From positions 1 to 20,095 of the forward strand of contig JAFXPV010000028.1 of NCBI GenBank assembly GCA_017527625.1: a DNA stretch of 20,095 nucleotides. The letters run 5' to 3'. Position numbers and translations under genes: made by a program. Below the pieces are notes generated by a model. That model had not been told where the DNA came from. It was given only the letters and a program-made list of their open reading frames with translations, and did no database searches. Of the stretch, positions 1-6,081 are shown piece by piece. This DNA is from Bacteroidales bacterium (lineage in GTDB: Bacteria; Bacteroidota; Bacteroidia; Bacteroidales; UBA932). Position 1 is the first letter of the stretch. Every line of letters begins with the position of its first letter.

Positions 1-297
1 CCTAAGGATGTGGTAACGTACACCGGGAAGGTCTTTAACACGACCGCCACGAACCAGCACGATGCTGTGCTCCTGAAGGTTGTGACCCTCGCCCGGGATG
101 TAGGCATTGACCTCTTTCTGATTGGTGAGACGTACACGGGCTACCTTTCTCATAGCTGAGTTCGGCTTTTTGGGAGTGGTAGTATACACACGTACGCAAA
201 CACCACGTCTCTGAGGACAAGCATCGAGCGCGCGAGATTTGCTCTTGACTTCAATAACCTCGCGACCTTTACGAACTAATTGTTGAATAGTGGGCAT
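1..297 (-). CDS. rpsL: 30S ribosomal protein S12 (5' part, runs off the window)
   Basis: Encodes ribosomal protein S12, the decoding-centre protein of the small subunit. The ATG at 297 opens a 99-codon frame that continues past the left edge. It begins [13 protein letters not shown] and contains [38 protein letters not shown] and [13 protein letters not shown], all near-invariant S12 segments; PKKPNS includes the lysine where streptomycin-resistance changes occur. About 25 C-terminal residues lie outside the window. By family precedent rpsG and fusA would follow, but that is not visible here. A good promoter lies upstream on the minus strand (351-380), and the predicted mRNA starts with a small hairpin. 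Identification is secure. Confidence 0.98.
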   Translation of the reverse strand, partial: MPTIQQLVRKGREVIEVKSKSRALDACPQRRGVCVRVYTTTPKKPNSAMRKVARVRLTNQKEVNAYIPGEGHNLQEHSIVLVRGGRVKDLPGVRYHILR

Positions 298-330
298 AAA
301 TAGTTGTTATTCTTATATTTATGTTTATTT

Positions 331-346
331 CCCGCACTTTTGCGGG
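331..346 (-). promoter_or_regulatory. Hairpin at the 5' end of the rpsL leader
   Basis: CCCGCA (331-336) and TGCGGG (341-346) form a 6-bp GC-rich stem with a 4-base loop. It lies at or next to the predicted rpsL transcription start, so the mRNA would begin with this hairpin followed by an AT-rich leader. It may protect the 5' end or be a regulatory leader element; there is no T tract after it on the minus strand, so it is unlikely to be a terminator. Confidence 0.45.
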
Positions 347-350
347 GCTG

Positions 351-380
351 CAAAGGTAGTAATTTTTAGACAATTACCAA
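351..380 (-). promoter_or_regulatory. Bacteroidetes-type promoter of rpsL
   Basis: On the minus strand TACCTTTG (358-351) matches the TAnnTTTG -7 box, and TTG (380-378) sits exactly 19 bases upstream as the -33 element. Transcription would begin near 345, about 50 bases before the rpsL ATG. Inferred from consensus and spacing only. Confidence 0.75.
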
Positions 381-430
381 CACCTTTTCAACTATTGTGG
401 CCCTTCAGACGCATTTTTTGTTATAAAAAA

Positions 431-461
431 TTTGCAGATACAAAAACCGTTGCTATCTTTG
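431..461 (+). promoter_or_regulatory. Bacteroidetes-type promoter of the SPFH cluster
   Basis: TTTG (431-434) is followed after 19 bases by TATCTTTG (454-461), an exact match to the -33/-7 consensus. The predicted start is near 467, giving a leader of roughly 24 bases before the ATG at 491. It lies back-to-back with the rpsL promoter in the same intergenic region. Confidence 0.8.
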
Positions 462-490
462 CGATATCAAAATAATATCAAATCACTGCT

Positions 491-1459
491 ATGGAAAACA
501 AAGAGTTCAAATTCAACGGTTTCAAGGCTAACGGTTTCGTTATGCTCTTCGTCACTATCGCTATGACTTTCTTTATGCCGGCATATCTCATCGCGGCTGG
601 CGTCAACGATAACATACAGGGCTGGGGCATCGTCGTCGGAGCGCTGCTCTTCATCCTGGCGATGTTCTTCTGGAACGGCTTCATCAAACTCGAGCCCAAC
701 GAGGCTGCCGCCTTCCTGTTCTTCGGCAAGTACCGCGGCACCTTCGCCGAGACCGGCTACTACTGGGTCAACCCTCTGCTCAACAAGAAGAGAGTGTCAC
801 TGCGCGCCCGCAACCTCAACCCCGAGCCCATCAAGGTCAACGACCGCAACGGTAACCCTATACTTATAGGTATGGTCATCGTGTGGAAGCTTGAGAACGT
901 CTACAAGGCCCTCTTCGAGATCGACTCGCAGAGCCTTGCAGTCAACGCCAAGACCGCCCAGAGCGCCGACTCCACCAGCCTCGTCGTAGCCAAGCGTATG
1001 AACGCCTTCGAGGAGTTCGTCAAAGTGCAGAGCGACGCCGCCCTCCGCCAGGTCGCCGGCCTCTATGCCTATGACACCCTCGGTGACGAGAAAGAGGGCA
1101 TCACCCTTCGCAGCGGCGGAGACGAGATCAACCAGCAGCTGGCCGACAAGCTCAACCAGAGGCTCGCGATGGCCGGCATCAGCGTCATCGAAGCCCGCAT
1201 CAACTACCTTGCCTACGCTCCCGAGATCGCTGCAGTGATGCTCCGCCGCCAGCAGGCCGAGGCCATCATCGCCGCCCGCGAGAAGATCGTAGAAGGCGCC
1301 GTTTCGATGGTCAAGATCGCCCTCGACAAACTCTCTGACGAAGACATCATCACCCTCGATGACGACAAGAAGGCTGCAATGGTCAGCAATCTGCTCGTAG
1401 TCCTCTGCGGCGACGAGCAGGCCCAACCAGTGGTCAACACCGGAACTCTTCATAAATAA
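491..1459 (+). CDS. SPFH/band-7 domain membrane protein
   Basis: A 322-residue protein of the stomatin/prohibitin/flotillin superfamily. Two hydrophobic segments (about residues 16-36 and 44-62) anchor it in the membrane. They are followed by an SPFH-like domain starting around [19 protein letters not shown] (residues 67-85) and including the [17 protein letters not shown] stretch and [12 protein letters not shown]. The C-terminal part (about 220-270) is helical and Ala/Glu/Arg-rich, including [17 protein letters not shown], as in band-7 oligomerisation helices. Family members form membrane scaffolds and often hold or regulate proteases; the partner of this one is not evident. The stop codon overlaps the next ATG by one base (TAATG), indicating translational coupling to the ribbon-helix-helix gene. 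Confidence 0.92.
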   Translation: MENKEFKFNGFKANGFVMLFVTIAMTFFMPAYLIAAGVNDNIQGWGIVVGALLFILAMFFWNGFIKLEPNEAAAFLFFGKYRGTFAETGYYWVNPLLNKKRVSLRARNLNPEPIKVNDRNGNPILIGMVIVWKLENVYKALFEIDSQSLAVNAKTAQSADSTSLVVAKRMNAFEEFVKVQSDAALRQVAGLYAYDTLGDEKEGITLRSGGDEINQQLADKLNQRLAMAGISVIEARINYLAYAPEIAAVMLRRQQAEAIIAAREKIVEGAVSMVKIALDKLSDEDIITLDDDKKAAMVSNLLVVLCGDEQAQPVVNTGTLHK

Positions 1460-1617
1460 TGGCTAAGGAAAAACAGGACACGAAAAGCTTTGTGCTGAGG
1501 ATCGACGCGGCCACTATGGAAAAACTCGAACAGTGGGCCGAGGACGAATTCCGCAGCATAAACGGGCAGATTTCGTGGATAATCGAAGAAGCACTTAAGA
1601 AAAGCGGAAGAAAATGA
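1459..1617 (+). CDS. Small Arc/ribbon-helix-helix protein, 52 residues
   Basis: This short gene starts at the ATG overlapping the SPFH stop (TAATG) and ends in an ATGA overlap with the next gene, so it sits wholly within a translationally coupled operon. The product [20 protein letters not shown]... has a beta-strand-like KSFVLRID, then two predicted helices (MEKLEQWAEDEF and QISWIIEEALKKS) joined by RSINGQ. This resembles the RSxN(S/G)xI turn of the Arc/MetJ ribbon-helix-helix fold. Such proteins normally dimerise and bind operators; here it might autoregulate the cluster or act as an adaptor for the SPFH protein. Existence of the gene is well supported by the overlaps; its function is inferred from fold resemblance. 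Confidence 0.85.
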   Translation: MAKEKQDTKSFVLRIDAATMEKLEQWAEDEFRSINGQISWIIEEALKKSGRK

Positions 1618-2096
1618 ACACTGAGATTCGCAACTGGCCGCACTTCGCAATAGAGATGGTCTCCATCCTTCTGCTGGTGTGCTGCTTCATCCCTCTGCTC
1701 AGCTACGGCAAGCTTGCCGGCGTCGAGGTGCCCTCGCACTTCGACGCCACAGGCGCCGTGAACGGCACGCAGGACGCCAGCATATTCATATTCCTGCCTT
1801 GCCTGGCCCTGTTCATCTTCGCCACCCTGACCTTCAGCGAGAAGCACCCGAAGATGATCAACGCTCCCAAGAAGCTCAGCGACAACGGCCGCGAGTGGCT
1901 CACCGCCAACAGCTGGAAATTCGCGCGCGAGCTGAAGGTCTGCATAACGGGCCTGTTCACGTACATCATCTGGTCACTGTTTGCCGTCGCTATGGGCAAG
2001 GCAGCAGAAGTCCAGCTCTGGGGCTTCACGCTCTTCATCGGGCTGATGCTCGTGGTGACCCTGAGGTTCTACTACCTGCTGTATAATCACAATTAG
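1614..2096 (+). CDS. DUF1648-type integral membrane protein
   Basis: A 160-residue protein with four hydrophobic segments (about residues 11-31, 56-74, 107-127 and 133-153). After the first helix comes VEVPSHFDATGAVNG (residues 38-51), which matches the P-x-HFDxxG motif of DUF1648 proteins, a family that also includes the N-terminal part of SdpI-like immunity proteins. No enzymatic motif is visible. The gene overlaps the ribbon-helix-helix gene by four bases (ATGA), making it the third member of a coupled operon, and its 3' end overlaps the convergent U32 gene by four bases. A membrane role alongside the SPFH protein is plausible but unproven. Confidence 0.85.
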   Translation: MNTEIRNWPHFAIEMVSILLLVCCFIPLLSYGKLAGVEVPSHFDATGAVNGTQDASIFIFLPCLALFIFATLTFSEKHPKMINAPKKLSDNGREWLTANSWKFARELKVCITGLFTYIIWSLFAVAMGKAAEVQLWGFTLFIGLMLVVTLRFYYLLYNHN

Positions 2097-3337
2097 CTGC
2101 GCACCGTCTCGAACAGGAACACCTTGTCGCTGCGGCGCAGCTTGACAGACACGGGGATCGAGCAGAGTTCGCCCTTGACAGCAGTGGCGACCGGCTTCAG
2201 GTCGACCCTTATTTCCGGGACTTCCGCCTCATATACTCCGGTGGTCGGCCCGGAAATTACTATCGTATCCCCAACCGAGAGGCTGCCGGTCTCCATCAGG
2301 ATCTCGGCGACGCCGATCTTCTCGAAATAATTGGTGATCTTGCCGACGTAGCGTTTGACGCGGGTGGCGCGGTTGCCGTAGACTTCGCTCCACTGGCCCA
2401 TCTTCGCGCCGAGATAGTAGCCGTCCCAGAAGCCGCGGTTGAAGACGGTTTCGAGCCGTGCCTTGAGGCTTGCCGCCAGCTGCGGAGTGTAGCTGCCGTC
2501 CTCCACCGCATCTGCCGCCTGCCGGTAGGCCTGCGTCACTGTCTTGACATATTCCGACGAGCGGGCGCGGCCTTCGATCTTGAAGACGGTGACGCCTGCG
2601 TCGATGATGCGGTCCATAAACTCTATGGTACACAGGTCGCGGGGCGACATAATGTATTTGTTGTCGACCACCAGCTGACTGCCGGTCTCCAGGTCGGTGA
2701 CTTCATAGCCGCGACGGCACACCTGGTAGCAGCTGCCGCGGTTGGCCGAGGCGTTGTATTCGTGCAGCGAGAGGTAGCATTTGCCGGAGACGGCCATACA
2801 CAGCGCCCCGTGGCAGAACAGCTCGATGCGCAGCGGCTTGCCGCCCGGGCCGCAGATGTGCTCCTCGTCGATGATGCGCTTTATCTCCTTGACCTGCACC
2901 AGCGTCAGCTCGCGGGCCAGCACCACCACATCGGCGAACTGCGCGTAGAAGCGCAGGCTCTCGCTGTTGGAGATGCTCAGCTGGGTGGAGATGTGCACCT
3001 CCAGCCCCAGGCTGCGGGCATAGCTTATCGCCGCCATATCCGAGGCTATCACCGCCGAAATGCCGGCCTCGCGGGCCAGCTGCAGCGTCCGCCTCATATC
3101 TTCGAGGTCTTCGTTGTAAAGGGTTATGTTGAGGGTGAGGTACGAGCGCACATCATTCTCACGGCAGATGCGGCACACTTCGGCCAGGTCCTCCGCCGCG
3201 AAATTGTTTGCCGAGTGCGAACGCATATTCAGGCGGCCGATGCCGAAATACACCGAATCCGCGCCGCCCTGGATGGCAGCCTGCAGGCACTCGAAGTTGC
3301 CCGCGGGGGCCATTATTTCCAATTGTCCTTCCCTCAT
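2093..3337 (-). CDS. U32-family protein (probable Fe-S RNA hydroxylase of the TrhP/RlhA group)
   Basis: A 414-residue protein annotated historically as a collagenase-like peptidase U32. It opens EIMAPAGNFECLQAAIQGGADSVY and carries the U32 signature ELFCHGALCMAVSGKC (residues 172-187). Cysteines 180, 187, 203 and 236 occur at spacings close to those binding a [4Fe-4S] cluster in UbiU and its relatives. In Escherichia coli the family members TrhP (tRNA U34 hydroxylation), RlhA (23S rRNA C2501 hydroxylation) and UbiU/V (ubiquinone hydroxylation) are prephenate- or oxygen-independent-hydroxylation proteins rather than proven proteases. The C-terminal beta-rich region (about 325-410) resembles that of TrhP-like members. 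It starts 6 bases after the prenyl synthase stop, so the two are probably cotranscribed. Which substrate it modifies cannot be decided here. A second possible start is the methionine at residue 9. Confidence 0.9.
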   Translation of the reverse strand: MREGQLEIMAPAGNFECLQAAIQGGADSVYFGIGRLNMRSHSANNFAAEDLAEVCRICRENDVRSYLTLNITLYNEDLEDMRRTLQLAREAGISAVIASDMAAISYARSLGLEVHISTQLSISNSESLRFYAQFADVVVLARELTLVQVKEIKRIIDEEHICGPGGKPLRIELFCHGALCMAVSGKCYLSLHEYNASANRGSCYQVCRRGYEVTDLETGSQLVVDNKYIMSPRDLCTIEFMDRIIDAGVTVFKIEGRARSSEYVKTVTQAYRQAADAVEDGSYTPQLAASLKARLETVFNRGFWDGYYLGAKMGQWSEVYGNRATRVKRYVGKITNYFEKIGVAEILMETGSLSVGDTIVISGPTTGVYEAEVPEIRVDLKPVATAVKGELCSIPVSVKLRRSDKVFLFETVRS

Positions 3338-3343
3338 CAGCTT

Positions 3344-4318
3344 CTAGAACTTCCTGTAAACCAAGCCTCTTGCGAACTCAGTGAGATTGGCCTTGCGGTC
3401 GGCGTCGAGATTAAGGCTGTCGAGTATAGCCAGGGCTTTGTCGTGATACTGCCTGATGGCCTCGATGGCCAGCGAGTCGACGTTATGCTTCTTGTAGAGC
3501 TTCTGCATCGCAGCGACCTTGGCCGGCATATCGTCCTGCTGGGCCAGCAAGCCCTCCAGGGCCGCCCTGTCCTCTCCGGACACCAGCTTCTGGCACTGCA
3601 CCAGCAGCCACGTCTTCTTGTTGTTCTCTATGTCGCCGCCCACCTTCTTGCCGAAGACCGCCTGGTCTCCGAAGGTGTCGAGATAGTCGTCGGTGATCTG
3701 GAAGGCGATGCCCAGCTCCCAGCCGAAGTCGTAGAGAGCGTCGCACACGTGCTCCGGCGCCCCGGCTATGACAGCTCCCATCTTGGCGCTGCAGGCGATC
3801 AGGGCCGCGGTCTTGAGGCCTATCATCTTCAGGTAGTCCTCCATCGTTATCACCTGGATGTCTTCGAAGTCCATATCGTACTGCTGTCCTTCCATCACCA
3901 GCACAGCCATATCGGAGAACATCTCCACCAGCCTGCGGAACTCGGGACCCTTGTAGCCCTCCAGGAACTTCAGGGACATTATGGACAGGGCGTCGCCGCA
4001 GAGGATGGCGCTGTTCTCGCCCCACTTCGCGTGGATGGCGGGCTTGCCGCGGCGCAGGTCGGCGTGGTCCATTATGTCGTCGTGCATCAGGGTGAAGGAG
4101 TGGAACAGCTCGAGGGCCAGCGAGGGCATAATGATGTTGTTGTCGATGTTGTCCTTGAAGAGGCTGTAGGTCGTCAGGCAGAGCCTGGGCCTCAGACGCT
4201 TGCCGCCAATGGCCATCATATATTCCAGCGGCTCGTAGAGAGTCGGGGGTTCCTTCTTGAATTCGATGGCGAAGATAGCCTTGCGCACCATCGTCTCTAT
4301 ATCTTTCTGGCTGTACAT
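3344..4318 (-). CDS. Short-chain polyprenyl diphosphate synthase
   Basis: A 324-residue all-helical trans-prenyltransferase that condenses isopentenyl diphosphate with allylic diphosphates. GGKRLRP (38-44), the first Asp-rich motif HDDIMD (DDxxD at 80-84) followed by RRGKP, and the second motif ITDDYLDTFGD (DDxxD at 210-214) are all present. An aromatic residue five positions before the first motif (Phe75) and an uninterrupted DDxxD are typical of short-chain enzymes making farnesyl or geranylgeranyl diphosphate; the exact chain length is uncertain. The frame is open upstream to 4843, but that stretch is antisense to rsgA, so the ATG at 4318 is the start. A -7 box TATATTTG lies just upstream. 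The U32 gene follows in the same unit. Confidence 0.93.
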   Translation of the reverse strand: MYSQKDIETMVRKAIFAIEFKKEPPTLYEPLEYMMAIGGKRLRPRLCLTTYSLFKDNIDNNIIMPSLALELFHSFTLMHDDIMDHADLRRGKPAIHAKWGENSAILCGDALSIMSLKFLEGYKGPEFRRLVEMFSDMAVLVMEGQQYDMDFEDIQVITMEDYLKMIGLKTAALIACSAKMGAVIAGAPEHVCDALYDFGWELGIAFQITDDYLDTFGDQAVFGKKVGGDIENNKKTWLLVQCQKLVSGEDRAALEGLLAQQDDMPAKVAAMQKLYKKHNVDSLAIEAIRQYHDKALAILDSLNLDADRKANLTEFARGLVYRKF

Positions 4319-4339
4319 TGAATGCTGTGCTTTAAACTC

Positions 4340-4347
4340 CAAATATA
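4340..4347 (-). promoter_or_regulatory. -7 box of the prenyl synthase promoter
   Basis: TATATTTG on the minus strand matches TAnnTTTG and would start transcription near 4334, about 16 bases before the ATG at 4318. No clear -33 TTG is seen at the usual distance, which lies in the AT-rich run shared with the rsgA upstream region. Confidence 0.55.
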
Positions 4348-4381
4348 GCAATTTTCCTGGTTTTTTACGACCTTTGCGGCG

Positions 4382-5326
4382 ATGAGAAAAGGCACGGCAA
4401 CTGTTGTAAAGCACACCGGCAGCCATTATCTGCTGAGCGAGCTTCCCGCGTGGGATCTTTTTCCCGCTGTGGTGAGGGGCCGCATCCGCCTCAAGGGCTC
4501 CAGCAACACCAACCCCATCGCAGTGGGGGATGTGGTGGACTACAGCATCGACGACGATGCGGAGGACGCGATGGGCACCATCGACGCCATCCACCCGCGC
4601 AGCAACTACATTATCCGCCGCTCTACCAATCTTTCCCGCGAGGCGCACATCATCGCCGCCAACGTCGACTGCGTGTGGCTCATCGTCACGATGCAGTTCC
4701 CGGAGGTGAAACTGCCGTTCGTGGACCGCTTCCTGGTGACCTGCGAGGCCTACGGCGTGCCGGTGAACATCGTGGTCAACAAGCGGGACATCGACGACGA
4801 GTATTCGCTCGCGCTGCTGAAGGTTTTCAAGGAGATATACCACGACCAGGCAGGCTACAACGTGCTGGAGGTGTCGGCCATCACCGGGGAGAACATCGAC
4901 GCCGTGCGGCAGGCCTGCAAGGGACGCATCAACCTCTTCTCGGGAGTGTCAGGCGTCGGCAAGTCGTCGCTCATCAAGGCCATAGACCCGAAGCTGGACT
5001 ACATCCGCACCGGCGAGATCTCGACGGCACACCTGCAGGGCAAGCACACCACCACTTTCTACGAGATGCATCCCATCTCCACCGGCGGCTTCATCATCGA
5101 CACGCCGGGCATACGCTCCTTCGGCCTCATCGATTTCGAGAAGGAAGAGCTGAGCACTTATTTCCCTGAGATGCTGGCAGTGATGGACAACTGCCGCTTC
5201 AAGCCCTGCACCCACACCCACGAGCCGGGCTGCGCCGTGAAGGCTGCCGTGGAAGACGGCTCCATCGCCCCCGAGCGCTACAATTCCTACCTCGGGATGC
5301 TCGAAGACCAGACGAAATACCGTTAA
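4382..5326 (+). CDS. rsgA: Ribosome small-subunit-dependent GTPase A
   Basis: A 314-residue circularly permuted GTPase that acts in late 30S subunit maturation. Order of elements: an N-terminal OB-fold (about 1-80), then G4 NKRD (133-136), G5 SAITGEN, the P-loop GVSGVGKSS (188-196), KHTTTF switch region, and G3 DTPG (240-243). The C-terminal zinc-binding segment CRFKPCTHTHEPGC supplies Cys271, Cys276, His278 or His280, and Cys284. Length is normal for the family. The gene is divergent from the prenyl synthase with 63 bases between them and overlaps ispE tail-to-tail by four bases. The only promoter-like string is an imperfect box ending CCTTTG at 4376, six bases before the ATG, so the mRNA may have almost no leader. 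Confidence 0.97.
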   Translation: MRKGTATVVKHTGSHYLLSELPAWDLFPAVVRGRIRLKGSSNTNPIAVGDVVDYSIDDDAEDAMGTIDAIHPRSNYIIRRSTNLSREAHIIAANVDCVWLIVTMQFPEVKLPFVDRFLVTCEAYGVPVNIVVNKRDIDDEYSLALLKVFKEIYHDQAGYNVLEVSAITGENIDAVRQACKGRINLFSGVSGVGKSSLIKAIDPKLDYIRTGEISTAHLQGKHTTTFYEMHPISTGGFIIDTPGIRSFGLIDFEKEELSTYFPEMLAVMDNCRFKPCTHTHEPGCAVKAAVEDGSIAPERYNSYLGMLEDQTKYR

Positions 5327-6078
5327 TTCCTGAAAATTCCGAAGACTGAGCTGCCGGAGCCGGACATCGACGCATAGACGGCACCGCGGGCGTAGAATGC
5401 GTCCTTGGCGGCTGCGATTTCGGGATGGGCCGGCAGGATGCTCGCCTCGAAGTCATTGACCAGGCGGCCGCGCCACTGCTCGGGCGGCAGGGCCAGGATG
5501 TCCTCCAGCGGCATTGCGGGCACGCCCGGCGTCACCCCGCCATAGGCCTCCGCGGTGCTGACGTGCACGGGCGGCACGAAGACCTCGAAGCGGTAGCCGT
5601 CGAGCGACACTTCGCAGTCCTGCAGGATCTCCCCGCGTCCGGAGGCAATCATAGGACGGTTGTAGATGAAGAACGCACAGTCGCTGCCGAGAGTGGCCGC
5701 ATCAGCCGCCAGCTGCCCGTCGCTCAGGCCGAGGCCGAAGAGGTCGCTCAGCAGCCGCAGGGTGAAGGCCGCATCGGCGCTTCCGCCGCCCAGACCCGCC
5801 CCGGAAGGGATCTGCTTGTAGAGATATATCTGCACCGGACCGATGCCGTACTTGTCGGCCATCAGCTGCCAGGCCCTGAAGCAGAGGTTCTTTTCCGGCT
5901 CGCAGCCGCTCAGCAGACCGTACTCCGTCAGGCCGGGCTTGTCCGCGAACACTATCTCCAGCACATCCTTCAGCCCTTTGTAAGGCACGAAGACCGTGCT
6001 GATGTCGTGGTAGCCGTCGTCGCGGCGCCGCAGCACCCTCAACCCCAGGTTCAACTTCGCATTAGGAAATACTATCAT
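5323..6078 (-). CDS. ispE: 4-(cytidine 5'-diphospho)-2-C-methyl-D-erythritol kinase
   Basis: A GHMP-superfamily kinase that phosphorylates CDP-methylerythritol in the MEP route to isopentenyl diphosphate. The N-terminus MIVFPNAKLNLGL carries the conserved lysine (Lys8). The ATP-binding glycine-rich motif is PSGAGLGGGSADAA (91-104) and the catalytic aspartate region is GSDCAFFIYN (Asp133), followed by ASGRGE. At 251 residues it is somewhat shorter than the usual 270-290. The ATG lies three bases after the nrdJ stop, so it is very probably expressed from the nrdJ transcript. It and the prenyl synthase are the two isoprenoid genes in the window, but they are in separate operons. Confidence 0.96.
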   Translation of the reverse strand: MIVFPNAKLNLGLRVLRRRDDGYHDISTVFVPYKGLKDVLEIVFADKPGLTEYGLLSGCEPEKNLCFRAWQLMADKYGIGPVQIYLYKQIPSGAGLGGGSADAAFTLRLLSDLFGLGLSDGQLAADAATLGSDCAFFIYNRPMIASGRGEILQDCEVSLDGYRFEVFVPPVHVSTAEAYGGVTPGVPAMPLEDILALPPEQWRGRLVNDFEASILPAHPEIAAAKDAFYARGAVYASMSGSGSSVFGIFRN

Positions 6079-6081
6079 AGG

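Noticed and set aside
2762..4321. 519-residue open frame opposite the U32 and prenyl synthase genes
   Set aside because: His/Leu/Val/Gln-rich composition typical of the complement of coding DNA; both genes on the other strand are unambiguous.
4319..4843. N-terminal extension of the prenyl synthase frame
   Set aside because: It is antisense to rsgA, lacks family similarity and lies upstream of the likely promoter box at 4340-4347.
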